Source: Dastarcus helophoroides (taxonomy: Eukaryota > Arthropoda > Insecta > Coleoptera > Bothrideridae). Taken from it: 64,000 nucleotides of DNA. The notes under the pieces are model-generated. The model was not told where the DNA came from, searched no databases, and was given only the letters and a program-made list of their open reading frames with translations. Positions within the stretch are counted from its first letter, which is position 1, and every line of letters begins with the position of its first letter. This document shows, piece after piece, positions 1 to 10,793 of this stretch. Location: positions 31,432,177 through 31,496,176 of the forward strand of contig CM053331.1 of NCBI GenBank assembly GCA_028583605.1, read 5' to 3'. The position numbers were made by a program, and so were the translations under genes.

Positions 1-930
1 ATTTGGTTGTTAAACTATTCTTATTCATCACGCCATGGTGAGGAATGTAAAAATGAGGAACATTGTCGTCTGGACAATCGATTTTTGTCATATGACCTAG
101 TTTTCGATACTTGTTCATGAATTTGCTATATTGCTCTTGAAAGACAGGATTAATGTGAAACCTTTTTTCTAAGGACTGAAATCGTCGCAAAGCTATGGAA
201 CGTGACTCACCTAAGGTACTTGTGGATTCCTTCAATGGTATTGAAACAATGTAGCGACCAGTTGAATCTTTTCTAATACTTTCTTGGAAATGGTTTTCAC
301 ACCGGAGTTCCTCAGGAGAGAAACAAGGAGTCTTTGGACATTCCTTAAGTTCCCAGAATTTTTGTAATTGAGTTTGTATATCTGCATTCTTACTGAAATA
401 ACATACTGATGATGAACCTAATTGTGGACATTTTAAAGGCCCTGATAAAACCCATCCTAACTTGGTATTTGGTTTTTTCCCAATCAAATTTGACCGTCTA
501 ACAGTAGAACCCAAAACAATTGTGCTCCGATGAGCAAATCTATTTTGTTTGAAGTAGCATAAGATGGATCAGCTAATTTGATATTCTCTGGTAACCTTAA
601 GTTAACTGCCTGAACTGAAATATTAGGTAAATTGTCGCTAATTTTTTCAATAATAAGACATCTTAAATTGCTACTGAATCCTTTAAAAAGCGATCTTATT
701 TTGAGTGTGCAATGCGATTGTATGCGAGACATTACTTAATTTATTCCTTGAATAGAAATATTTATTTGTGATCTGTCAATTCCCAACTTTGAATGGAGTT
801 CGAAAGTGATAAAGTTTGACTGTGAAGCGGAATCTAGTAAAACACGACAAGTATGCCACTTTCCATTGTTATCTGTGATTTCTAATAAAGCTGTTGCTAG
901 TAAAATGTGTGACGAATTTAAATGAGCCGA
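1..930 (-). pseudogene. pol: BEL/Pao protease and start of reverse transcriptase (broken)
   Basis: Continues the Gag frame. Around 905-775 it reads an aspartic protease with the active-site region LLDSASQSNFIT (Asp-Ser in place of the common Asp-Thr/Ser-Gly), followed by the typical Pao segment near LIGAQLFW at about 505-530. In-frame stops lie at 736-738 and at 484-486, and the frame then shifts near 450-480 before KLGWVLSGPLKCPQL. Bases 1-370 encode the conserved Pao stretch ahead of RT (FSPEELRCENHFQES, LGESRSIALRRFQSLEKRF, KLGHMTKIDC). The RT catalytic palm is outside the window. The disablements make it a pseudogene. Confidence 0.82.
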
Positions 931-2196
931 TTAAGAAACCTCAGGTGTTGGCTGAGGTTTTTGGGGATCTAAATGTAGAAGTGTGTTATGGATTTGTTTG
1001 CACTTTTTACATCCCTTAGACTGGCAATTTTTAGCAATATGATTATTTTTTAAACAATTTATGCACAGTTTCAATTCTTTTGCTCTTGCGATCCGTTCTT
1101 TAACTGAAAGAAACAGAAACCTTTCACAGCTGTAAATAGTATGGCTACCTTTGCAAAAATAACAAATGTAATTAGTGGATATGAATGATCTACTTATATT
1201 TTTGAATTTAGTTTTTTTGAACTGTTGGTATTTATTTATTTGTTGTGATTTGCTTAGATTATCAAGTATGTCCGCTCTATGATTTAGAAAATTATTTAAC
1301 TCTTCAATGGTTGGTAATTCGCTCTTAGTACTGTAAGTTTCCCAATCACGGGCAGTTTGTTTGGCAAGTTTACTAGTGATAATATAAATAATAATTGAGT
1401 CCCAATACTCGATTGGTTGCTGTAATGCATGTAATGATCGTAGGTGTTTTGTAACCGTATCGGACAATTCCCTGAGTGACACAGCTGATTCATATTTTAT
1501 TTCCTTTAAATGAAATAGTTCGCTTAGGTGATTGTGAATTAACAGCTTTTTATTTGTAAATCTGTCACATAAAAGTTTCCAGGCAATAGAATAGTTTGCA
1601 GCAGATAGTTGCATTGATTTAATTATGTCAGCTGCATCGCTTTCTAGACAGGCCCTTAAATAATGAAATTTCTGTATGTCACTAAGAGACTCATTGCAGT
1701 GTATGAGAGATAAAAATGTGTCATGAAATTCTAGCCATTTAACATATTGACCGTTAAACTTTGGTAATGTAATAGTCAGTAATTTGACACCTTGTAAATT
1801 GGTATTTAAATGTGATGAATATTCTGAATATTCTGAAGAATTATTTCCCGGAGCCAGCCCTATTTCGCGCAATAATGTTTTCAACAAAGCTTTTGCTTCT
1901 CCAATACTATTAAAGTAAATTGCTTCAAACTCTGAAATATACTCATCATCTTCTTCTGCATCTGATAAGCAGTAAATCTTATTTTGAATTTCTTGTAATT
2001 GATCAACTAGAGGTGTAATTCGTTCGGTTCTAATTTCTAACTGCTTGACTGAGTTCAAAGGTAAGGTGTCAGGATTGTCTAGCTCATTTTTTAAAGCATT
2101 AAGGTGCCCAACAAAATCAGTCAATTTACGTTTTAATGCACCTCTTTGCCTATGTAAGGTGACTAGCTCTGCCGCTTGTTTATCACTATCTGACAT
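931..2196 (-). CDS. gag: BEL/Pao Gag polyprotein segment
   Basis: 421 residues from an ATG at 2196. The first ~110 residues are a charged, probably coiled-coil segment (heptad-like LxxxxNxLxxEL). Residues ~140-310 match the DUF1759 core of Pao Gag (LPKFNGQYVKWLEFHDTF, then FHYLRACLESDAADII and WKLLCDRF). The C-terminus holds Cys/His clusters: CYFCKGSHTIYSC, then CINCLKNNHIAKNC and CKKCKQIHNTLLH, i.e. nucleic-acid-binding zinc knuckles. In intact Pao elements Gag and Pol form one long frame; here a TAA at 931-933 ends Gag, and the same frame continues directly into the protease, so the stop is probably a lesion rather than the natural end. Gag would form the particle shell around the element's RNA. 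Confidence 0.85.
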   Translation of the reverse strand: MSDSDKQAAELVTLHRQRGALKRKLTDFVGHLNALKNELDNPDTLPLNSVKQLEIRTERITPLVDQLQEIQNKIYCLSDAEEDDEYISEFEAIYFNSIGEAKALLKTLLREIGLAPGNNSSEYSEYSSHLNTNLQGVKLLTITLPKFNGQYVKWLEFHDTFLSLIHCNESLSDIQKFHYLRACLESDAADIIKSMQLSAANYSIAWKLLCDRFTNKKLLIHNHLSELFHLKEIKYESAVSLRELSDTVTKHLRSLHALQQPIEYWDSIIIYIITSKLAKQTARDWETYSTKSELPTIEELNNFLNHRADILDNLSKSQQINKYQQFKKTKFKNISRSFISTNYICYFCKGSHTIYSCERFLFLSVKERIARAKELKLCINCLKNNHIAKNCQSKGCKKCKQIHNTLLHLDPQKPQPTPEVS

Positions 2197-2290
2197 TGCA
2201 AAACGACTAATTTAATTAATAGAATAGTTTTCTGTTTTAAATTAGCATGTGATAAAGGAGAATAAATACAGGAATGTGAGTCGGACTTAT

Positions 2291-2470
2291 CTGTGGCTAC
2301 TGGACTGGCTGTTGCTACTGGACTGGCTGTTGCTACTGAACTGGCTGTTGCTTGCTGGTCAAGCCGGAAAATGATGACCGCAATCTGAATGAATCCGCTG
2401 CTCTTGTATGATATATGTTGTCTGTGGCTACTGGACTGGCTGTTGCTTGCTAGTCGAGCCGGAAAATGAT
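2291..2470. repeat. Short tandem repeats in the BEL/Pao leader
   Basis: A unit containing CTACTGGACTGGCTGTTG occurs three times with small changes between 2296 and 2353 and again at 2425-2448. Both blocks are followed by a near-identical segment ending GCCGGAAAATGATG. It lies in the untranslated leader between primer-binding site and Gag. Confidence 0.7.
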
Positions 2471-2489
2471 GCTTTCTACGAGTGGTTTA

Positions 2490-2506
2490 TCCGGCTCGAA
2501 GGACCA
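2490..2506 (-). promoter_or_regulatory. Primer-binding site of the BEL/Pao element
   Basis: On the minus strand this reads TGGTCCTTCGAGCCGGA, the complement of a tRNA 3' end finishing in CCA. It sits between the Gag leader and a stretch that, on the plus strand, begins TGTAAAG, as expected for the end of an LTR (TG...CA). The donor tRNA cannot be named with certainty. Confidence 0.7.
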
Positions 2507-2822
2507 TGTAAAGAATCGTAGTTATAAATGATTAAAACGTTAGTTAATACTTGAAAAATTGATGTTTATTGTATGACTGACAATATGATATATATTACTA
2601 TAAAAACATTATAATGTGTTTGTGCAGTTGACGCTTTGTGTAGCTTTTCTAGTGCAACATGGTGCAACACTTTGAAAAGTTCAGTTTTTTATATTATAAT
2701 CGAACTCACGAGTGAAAATACTTGCCAGTATATGCTTACTTCGACTTTTTCCCTAATATTTATTTAACGTTTCTACAACTAATATGCTGACAGCTTAAAC
2801 TTACAATTAGTTTACTCTTTAA
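2507..2822 (-). repeat. Candidate 5' LTR of the BEL/Pao element
   Basis: Inner boundary is set by the primer-binding site. The outer boundary is a guess: at 2822 the minus strand would start TGTTAAAGAG and the inner end is TTTACA, giving canonical TG...CA ends and 316 bp. The partner LTR is outside the window, so the boundary cannot be confirmed. Confidence 0.4.
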
Positions 2823-4149
2823 CATACATGTTTATTTTAGGTTAGTAGATGACTCTATAGGAAAACTACGCACTGTAAAAGTTAGAGGGGTGGCGGAGGG
2901 CAGCAGATTTTTTTATTACAAAACAATATTTTCAATAATTTGCATTTTTTTCTCAGTAGAATTGACAAAGTTTAAAACGTCACAAGTGCCACTAGAAGGC
3001 CTGGAAAATTCTGTATGATTGTCGGCCAGTAGGGAATTACGGACCGTGGGGCCAGTGGTAACCAACCTAATTATGCAGCTTGAAAAGCAAGAGTTAATGC
3101 GCTAGTAGAATCCGTATAGTGTAGGAAAGCAACTAAACTTCTGTAAGGTAGTGGCCTTCTGAGGAAAGAAGGAAGCAGCAAAAGACGGCTCCATAATTTC
3201 GATGAAAGAGGCGCCAGGTAGTTTCCTGTTGCCACTGCTCACCATTCGTGTACTGAAAACTACCGAATCATTCGTTGGAACTACAACTGGTGAAAAGTTA
3301 CTCAAAATCTCAAGTTTAAACAAGATCGACACCCGAACGCCCCAGGACACTTTATAAACTTAACTTATAGAAGTCGACAAACTTCAGTGGTACTACTCAA
3401 AAATTCAAAAGGAGATACTTACACTGTAAGGGAAAAACTTAGGTAATACTATAAGATACCATAACATTCCGAAATATACAAGGTGAGTCAACATTAAAGA
3501 GGAGATACTAGACACCAAAATAATATAATTGAGCTTAACTTGCTTTACATACAAGGTCATTGCTCTAAAAGATACAGGGTGTTAAAAGTTTAAATTTTAC
3601 TCTGACATTTCTTAGCAATAATTGAAAGAGTTTTAATAGTATAAACCTTAAAGTTGTAAATTCTTTTTTTAGTAAAATAATGAGAGAATTTTAAGCTTAT
3701 GTTGCTCCTAAAGAAGGCTAGTTTAACGATATTATTGACGTAAATTAAAAAATTATTTCCTTATCTGTTGAGAAATACTTAAAATCAGTCGAAAATCTGA
3801 AAGAACGTGAAATTCTCGGGAGAAAAGGTGCTCTTATCTAGGTCGCCTAAAACCGTTGGTCAAATTATCGACATGCATAAAACATGAAAATAGCCCCGAA
3901 GAGCACTGAAAACGTTGTAGAGCAGTTCAATTTTTCGCATGAAAATCTACCGATACCGACAGCTAATTGGAGATGAAACTCAATATTAAATTGTGAACAA
4001 TGTGGAATATTTCATGTATGTATGCAAGTTTTAAGAAGTGTCTAGTATTCGAAATATTTTCCAACAAACAGGCGATGATTAATTATTAGATACAAACGTC
4101 TTGAATTTTGTGAATTTATGGGAAAAACATATAATTTTCTCCTAAATTT
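2823..4149. other. No gene recognised
   Basis: AT-rich DNA without a convincing reading frame or repeat end. An 82-residue frame at 3102-3350 has no recognisable domain and I do not support it. Confidence 0.5.
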
Positions 4150-5399
4150 TTTAACTACGTGCGGTTTATTAAGTCAATGTTTTCGAATAACTTCAAAGTT
4201 TCGAAAATATGTCCAAATTTTGAGAAAAAATTCAAAATAAAAAAAGAAACATTTTGAAAGTCAAAATTTTAAAAAAAATTAAACCAAAAAAATTAAAACC
4301 CAAAATTTTTAAAAATGTCGAATTTGAAAAATAATCAAAATCATTTAAACCTTAAATTTTGGAAGGTTTATTGACAAATTTGGAAAAAACGATTCTTAAA
4401 TTGAAATTTATAAAAAAGGAAATTGCAAAAAATCCATAATTTTTAGTGAGGTAGAGATTTTAGATTTTTTTTATGTTCAATCCACTCGCAAACGATAACC
4501 CTATTACGCCTTCAAAGCACCGCGAGCAGGATACGGAAACAAGGATAGATGGCGATAAACCGCCTTCTTAAACAAGGATAGGTTGTAATTTATGGAGAAA
4601 ATCCCGTTCCCTAACGAGTTCCATAGCTTTGAAGTTCTATGGAATGAAAATATCAAAAAAAGTTATAATTAAAAAAGGTCGAAATTGTCAGAAAAGTTTA
4701 TCATACAACTTCAAAATTTTCAAAAAAAAAGTAAGGATTTTCAAAGAAATTCAATATATCAAAAAAATATTGTAAGAATGTCAACAGTTAAAAAAAATTT
4801 AAATAGTATTGATTTCTAAAGAGATGCAAAATCTTTAGAAAGTCTAAATTAAATATTGACAAACGGTAAAATCATCATAAAAGTTGGAATTTTCAAAAAA
4901 AGTCGAAATATTTGGTTACTGGAAATTTAATCAGAAAAATGGAATATTTTTTTAAAAAGTCAAAATTTTTACTTGAATGAAAATTTTCAAATGAATGTTG
5001 AAATTTCAAAATAAATCAAGATTTTTCAAAAAAGTTTAAATTTCCAGGAAAGTTCGAAGAATAGACGAAATTTAAAAAAAATTCGACTCCAAAAAGTGTC
5101 ACGATTTGAAAAACCATGAGATTAAAAAAAATTCACAGTTTTAATGAAAGTCGAAACTTTCAATAAAAATTGTTGTAATTCAAAATAGCCTAACTTTTGT
5201 AAAAAAATCCAAACTTCGAAAATTCGACATTCATAAAAAATTGAAATTTCCAAATAGTTAGAAATTTTTGAAAAGCTTAAAGCCAAAGATAAGTCGAAAT
5301 TTTCAAAAAAAAATCAACATTTTGTAAACTAGTTGATATTAAAAAAAAATCAAAATACTTAGAAATAATCCAAAATTTAAAAAACATGAAATTTTACCG
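4150..5399. repeat. Quasi-periodic A/T array, block 1
   Basis: Made of degenerate runs of the type TCAAAATTTTCAAAAAAG and GTCGAAATTTT recurring every ~12-25 bases, strongly A-rich on the plus strand. Bases ~4465-4645 are an island of normal composition inside it. Phe/Leu/Lys-rich frames on the minus strand are a compositional effect. Confidence 0.75.
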
Positions 5400-5735
5400 A
5401 GATAATAAGCCTTGTATATACGAATATATACAAGTTTATTACGATGCAATTGAAATCTAATTTCATTAGAATCTAATGAAAATTAGACTGCAATTGCAAA
5501 GTTCACGTAGATGAGGCAAAGCTTGTATCACGGGTTGCATCGCAACATCCATAGACACAAACGTCCTCGGCGTGACTTTACTTTCATCTAGTTTTGACAA
5601 ATGACCAATTAAATGTTCTGTAATTAAACAGTTAAACGTGCTTAAAATTGAAAATATGTACAACCGCAACCATAGACTAGTTTCGGCCTTCCTTGGCCTC
5701 GTCAGCATGGTACGGTGGTTGTATACACTTCCAAT
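5400..5735. repeat. Small repeat element carrying a hammerhead ribozyme
   Basis: A non-A/T island inside the array. The left part contains two hairpins (TTGTATATACGAATATATACAA at 5413-5434; GCAATTGAAATCTAATTTCA and its inverted partner around 5446-5500). The right end carries the hammerhead described separately. No coding capacity is credible. It could be a fragment of a retrozyme-like or Penelope-like element; this is inference. Confidence 0.6.
5658..5726 (-). ncRNA. Type I hammerhead ribozyme (complete core)
   Basis: Read on the minus strand. Core CUGACGA is at 5699-5705, stem II is GGCC/GGCC (5695-5698 with 5685-5688) with a 6-nt loop AAGGAA, and GAAA is at 5681-5684. The short palindromic stem III ACUAGU is followed by C at 5675, giving a GUC cleavage triplet with the cut expected between 5675 and 5674. 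Stem I pairs UAUGGU (5669-5674) with ACCAUG (5706-5711), then an internal loop, then GGUUGUA with UACAACC further out. All invariant residues of the hammerhead are present. Known from the family: such self-cleaving RNAs occur in Penelope-like elements, retrozymes and satellite RNAs. Activity itself is inferred. Confidence 0.88.
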
Positions 5736-8700
5736 TTTGAAATTTTACATTAAAAAAGAAATAAACTTAAAAAAATAAATTGTCAAATTCAAAATAAAAT
5801 AAAAATAAATTGTGATAAAAAGTCAAAAATTTTAAGGTCAAAATTTTGGCAAAAATCTTGCTTGCAAATAACTGAATACTGTCCAAAAAAAAAGAAACTT
5901 TTAAAGGGTGCAAATTTTAAAAACATGTCGGAAGTCAGGATTTTAAAAAAAAATAGTAATTTTTCGAAGTACATCTAAAGTTTGAATAGTGAAATTTTTT
6001 ATAAAATATGAGAATTATATAAAGGCTAAAATTTGAAGAACATAAATGATTCAAATTTTTATAGGAATTCAAAATTAATAAAAAGACTGGACTTTGAAAA
6101 AAATCGAAATTTTGGAAATAAATCCAAATGCAAGAATTTTAAAAGACTATGAATTTTAAAATATTGTCGAAGTCGATATTTTTTAAAAAGACTAAATTTC
6201 CAAAAAGAACCAAAATTTGAGTTAAAATTTTCAAAAAGGTAGCCAAAATATCCGGAAAAATTCAAAAGTCTTAAAAAAGCTTAAATTTTTACAAGAAGAA
6301 GAATTTTAAAAATAAGTCTAAATTATAAAACAAAATCAAAATTTGAAATATTAAAAAATTCAACAAAGGCTGCTCTAACGTGATTTGATAGCCAAGCTAT
6401 CATCTTCAGAGGAATACTGTATTAGTCTGAAGATGATAGGTTGGCCATCGAATTGCGTTAGAGCAACATTTGTTCTGTTTTTTAATTTTTATTGGTTTCA
6501 GGGGAAAATTTTTGTATTTTAATTTTTGAATTTAAACAAGGACCAGTCCGTTCTACCAAAAAAAATTCTAAATATTGAAGAAAAATTAAAATTATCAGAA
6601 AAGTTGAAAGCTTTCAAAAATGCTTAAAATTGTGAAAAGTTAAATTTTGGAAAAACTAACATTTTTAAAAAAACGAAAATCTGATAAATTAGAAGTGAAA
6701 ATTATCAAAAAGAAAAGGCGCAATCTTAAAAAGTAGTAGAAGTTTACAAGAATATCAAAATTTTGGAAAAAGCGAGATATACAAGATTTAAAAATGGAAC
6801 ACAAGCCGAAAAGTTCGATATCAGAGAGACATAGAATTTAAAAAAGATAAATAAAACTCTTCAAGTCAAAATTTTAAAAAGTCAACATTTTTTGGAAAAT
6901 CGTAATTTTAAAGTTGAAATGTTCAAAAAAAAGGTGTCGCATTTACAAAAATGTCAAAATTTTTTTTCCATGGAAAGATAAAATTTCCAGGAAAAAGCTG
7001 AGATTTTAAAAAACACGGGTATTTTGATGAAGAGACGAAATTTTTGAACAAATTAATAAGTTGCAATTTAAACTTTCAGTTTTCATATCCATATTACTGT
7101 TGACTTTCACAAATAAAATAAGACTTTTGAACTTAAACTGAAAAATGTTAAAGAAAGGAGGATATTTCTGTAAACTTTAAATTTATTGAAAAAATTCTAG
7201 AATTTTGAAGCTTAAAAAAATTGAAATTAAAATGGAGTTTTGTTTAAGTACACATTTTAACAAAAATGGGAAATTTATTAAGGTGAGATAAGTTTTAAAA
7301 TAGCATTTCTAAAGAAAATGGTCTTTACTTCGAATTTAAACTCGAAACCTCAAAACGAAAGATATTGTTTTGGCAAAATCGAAATTTTTGAGAAAGTAAA
7401 AATTTATGAAAATAACACGGAATTTAGAGAAAAAGATAAAAATTTTGAAAATAAGGAGAATTTTCCAAAAGAAAGGTAAAATCTTGGTAAATATCGTTAT
7501 TTTAAATATCCTAAAAATTTTCATGGAAAGTTATAATTTCCAAGATTTTCAAAAAATAATTGAAATTCGGAAAAAACAAATTTAACACTTTGAAGAAATT
7601 GACATTTTAAAGATTGGAACATTTGAAGAAATGGAAAAATCTTTTAAAAAATTTGTATTTTTAAATAACCTAAAATTTTGAAAATTAGTAAGATAAAATT
7701 TCAAAAATGGTCAAGATTTTGAAAAAAAAATCGAGAATTTGAGAAATTGTAGAATTTTTGGTCAAATTTTTAACAAAATTAACGCCAAAATTATCAAAAG
7801 AGTTTACATTTCCAAAAATGATCCAAATTTTGGAGATAAAATTTTTTAAAAATCCAAAATTTTGGATATTTGAAATGTTGAAAAAAGTTGAACAATTTTT
7901 AAAAAATTAATAATATTTATTGGAAATTAAACAAAATGGAAATTTGAAAACATTTTTGAAATTTCCAAAAAGCAACTTTCAAAAAAATGTCGACATTATC
8001 AAAAATTTTTAAAAATGACGAAATTTTTGAAAAATTCGAAGCATAGTCGAATTAAAAATTTTCCGTTTTAAAAAGCAATCACAATACTCTCAAAAAAATA
8101 ATAAAATTTTGAATTAATTTCACATTTTCAAAAAGCAATTTCAAAATTTTGAAAAATAATAGCTGAAAACTAATAGTCAACATAAGAGTAACTAAAATAT
8201 GGAAATTTTCAAAAAATTTTACATTTCGAAAAAAGTAACATTTCGAAGGATTCAAAAAGTCCAAATTTAAAACAAGTACTGCTAACAAAAAAACTTGACA
8301 TTTTCTAAAAAAGAGAATTTTTAATCAGGGAAAAGTTAGAAAATATCAAAAATCTTTAAAAAATTCAACATTTTAAAAAAGCCTAGATTTAAAAAAAAAT
8401 CGAACCCATGAAAAGTCAAAATTTTCAGAAAAATGGTAAAATTTTTAACTTGGTCCAAAATTTGCAAAAGAGTTAATATTTTCAACATAGTCGAAAATTT
8501 TTTTAAAAACCATAAAAATATTCAGAAAAGAATCGATTTTTGTCACCAAGCTTAAACTTTTTGTAAATATCTCTCTGAAAATTTACGTTTTCCAAAAATT
8601 TCAGAAAGGATCGAAATTTTAAAAAAAGGAGATTTTTCAGAAAAACTTGAATTTGACAAATTGTTTACATTTTGGGAAAAAGTTTAAAATTGGATAGTAA

Positions 8701-8880
8701 TGAAATTTTCAAAAGAAAATTTTAAAATTGTTAAAAAAGTCAAATTTTATTAGATATCAAATTTTTCAACAAAATATCGAAATTGAAATCTAATTTTCAA
8801 AAAAGATGAAATTTTCGAAAATATTCTAAACTTTTAAAAAATTGAAATTCTTCAAATAAAAGTTGGAACTTTGTAACGTC
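5736..8880. repeat. Quasi-periodic A/T array, block 2
   Basis: Continuation of the same degenerate motif (AAAATTTTnAAAAA with interspersed GTC/TCG) over 3 kb, interrupted only by a 221-bp-family element at 6345-6558. No gene is supported; all minus-strand Phe-rich frames are compositional. Confidence 0.75.
6345..6558 (+). repeat. 221-bp foldback retroposon family, copy 1
   Basis: Contains the family core GCTCTAACG...TCATCTTCAGAG and ends with the family tail GGACCAGTCCGTTCTACC followed by an A-run. Here the core is present twice in inverted orientation (6371-6411 and 6426-6474), forming a long hairpin. The hammerhead-like GAAA is mutated in the left half. Confidence 0.75.
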
Positions 8881-10030
8881 ACAGAGCTTATGACTCGTCT
8901 TGCCCTTGTGTCACATGACGTCATACTCTATGGCCCCTCCCTTCCTCTTAATCAGAGAAGTAACAATGCGTCCGGTCGGTTATCAGCAAAACCTTTTAGT
9001 TGAAAATACAAGAATTTTATTTCAGACAAGCATAACAATCCCATAACAGTGCTGCTTATTTGGAATAAATACTTCTATTTTCTATTTAAATAATAGACAA
9101 GTATTTTATTGAAAACATTAACATTAAGCGTTTCGATAGGTGCAGTCTATCTTCATTTTTTTTTAAAATGAGGATGACAATCTCGGAAATCCCGGGATCG
9201 AAAAAAAAAGATTGCCGAAAATTTCGAGATTAAAAAATCAGGATCCCAGGATCAAATCCTCTACGTAGGACTCAATTCTAATGATAAGAACTATATTCGC
9301 GTACCCCCACCTTTGAAGATGTGCAGCTTTGTAAAGTTATTTTATTTTACTATTTAAGTCATCATAAATATAGGCAGGCGATAAGACTGTCAAAAATTTG
9401 GGGGACCCCAATATAGCACAGAGCATGTGGAGAAAATATTAGACAAAAACAAAATTTGTCTGCTAGCTTTAGATTTTAGTTTAATTAAAAACTTTCAATT
9501 TGTAAATGGTTGTTTCTTTTCTGGGAAAGTATTTGCGACGTTCATTCTTCGTTTCAATGGGGTGAAAGGCGTGACACATTATGGAACTTTACATACACAA
9601 ATTCGCTAATATTGATTCGGCTGTTGAATGCATACACGGAAAAATGCGCTTGAATGTGTTGAATGTATATTTTGAACCACCACCTGATATGAGTTATTTG
9701 ACTTTAGCTTTTATACGTGTAAATATTGAATGGGGGAGCTCTAAAATGAATTGACATATATCTTTCTTTGGAATTCTTCTGAGCAATGAATGCATTAAGG
9801 GAATGTTTGCGTAATGCAATTTCCCCGGTTGCGGGATTGAAAATAAATTGGGTTTCTTAAGTGAAATATTGATTACCTAGTGTGCTAGCTGATTGTTACA
9901 ATACACCTAAATAAATATGGACTTTGTATTTCTACAATTACATGAGACATTTTCTTTGAATATACTCGTACCTTCAAATACCATTTTAGAGGTAAAGTAC
10001 ATTCCTAATTATGGAAGCAGCTTTGTAATA
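8881..10030. other. Non-coding, with a decayed hammerhead-like motif near 9125-9155
   Basis: Mostly unique AT-rich sequence. At 9127-9155 the minus strand reads AUGAAGAUAG...CUAUCGAAACGC, the same layout as the hammerhead-like cores elsewhere, but with C3 of the core changed to A. A 60-residue frame at 9427-9609 shows no known domain and is not supported. Confidence 0.4.
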
Positions 10031-10127
10031 ATTGAAATACAAATCTTGTCTTCTGAAACCAAGAAAAATTAAAACACAAAATACAATATTTTAATTTCAT
10101 TTTTGGATGATAACCAAGGAACAGTTT
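10031..10127 (+). repeat. 221-bp family, copy 2 (core deleted)
   Basis: Starts with the family left arm (TTGAAATACAAATCTTGTC, then CTGAAACCAAGAAAAATTAAAA) and ends with a variant of the tail (GATAACCAAGGAACAGT). The central hammerhead-like part is missing. A C14/A10 homopolymer pair follows at about 10128-10152. Confidence 0.65.
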
Positions 10128-10381
10128 CCCCCCCCCCCCCCAAAAAAAAAAGGAATTTTTAGACCAGAATTATTTTGTTTTGGTACTGAGTTTTAAAGTT
10201 CACAGAACTCTGGAATTAAAATCTTCAATTTGTGTCCCTAAGGAGTTCATTTTAATTAAAATTTTCATTTTCTTAAATCTTTATTATATTAGTTAAGTAT
10301 TCCCTAGTTTTAAATTATCAATTCTGTCGGCAGTCTCCATGACTACCCATTTTTTGTAAGATTTTTGTAAATTCCTAGGAA

Positions 10382-10793
10382 TGTTGAGCTCTTTAAATGT
10401 CCGTTTTATTCTCGAATAAATATCCACGACATTACGTAGCTAAATGTAAATTATAGAATTTAGTACGTAAGAAAATTTACTAGAAAGATCTGATAAGGGG
10501 AAAGCGGCCGCGTTAACAAAGCAAACGACAGATAAGCGTTCCAGAAATTTCGGCAAACGATAAGACTTATCTACGAGATTTTTCTAGAACCTGGGAGCCA
10601 AAACTATATAGGGCGGTCGCCTTTCCCTCGAGTCAGTTAGTTAAAGTCAGTCAGTGTAATTAGTGAGATAGTAGTCAAAAGTCAATAACTGAGTTAATTA
10701 TTCAGTTGTAGTGTTCCGAGTTTAGTTTGAAAATAAAGTGGGTATTATTCAGCAAGTGTTTAATAATTATTTTGAACCGATAAGCCCGTAACA
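10382..10793 (+). repeat. Candidate solo LTR
   Basis: Has the signals of a U3-R-U5 unit in order: TATATA at 10605, an initiator TCAGTT about 28 bases downstream, AATAAA at 10732, and ends TGTTGAGC...CCGTAACA that form the short inverted repeat TGTT/AACA. No primer-binding site or coding region follows. Flanking 5-mers (AGGAA and ATAAA) are not a clean target duplication, so the left boundary is uncertain. It could instead be an ordinary promoter. Confidence 0.45.
10605..10638 (+). promoter_or_regulatory. TATA box plus initiator
   Basis: TATATA at 10605-10610 followed at the right distance by CGAGTCAGTTAG, an arthropod-type initiator (TCAGT). A heat-shock-like TTCTAGAA lies just upstream at 10582-10589. 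Most simply the core promoter of the candidate LTR. Confidence 0.55.

Larger units (their letters stand above)
1..2822 (-). mobile_element. BEL/Pao LTR retrotransposon, 5' part
   Basis: Read on the minus strand the order is probable 5' LTR, primer-binding site, leader, Gag, aspartic protease, start of reverse transcriptase. The window ends inside RT, so the rest of pol and the 3' LTR lie beyond base 1. Gag carries the DUF1759-like domain and zinc knuckles usual for Pao elements, and the protease is of the DUF1758 type. At least three in-frame stops and one frameshift between base 931 and about 440 make this copy inactive. Family assignment is from the protein pattern; no search was run. Confidence 0.88.

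Noticed and set aside
5789..8288. Phe/Lys/Leu-rich open frames of 60-130 residues in the A/T arrays (also 12.2, 13.5, 14.7, 17.4 kb)
   Set aside because: They arise from AAATTTT composition, lack domains and start context, and appear on whichever strand is T-rich.
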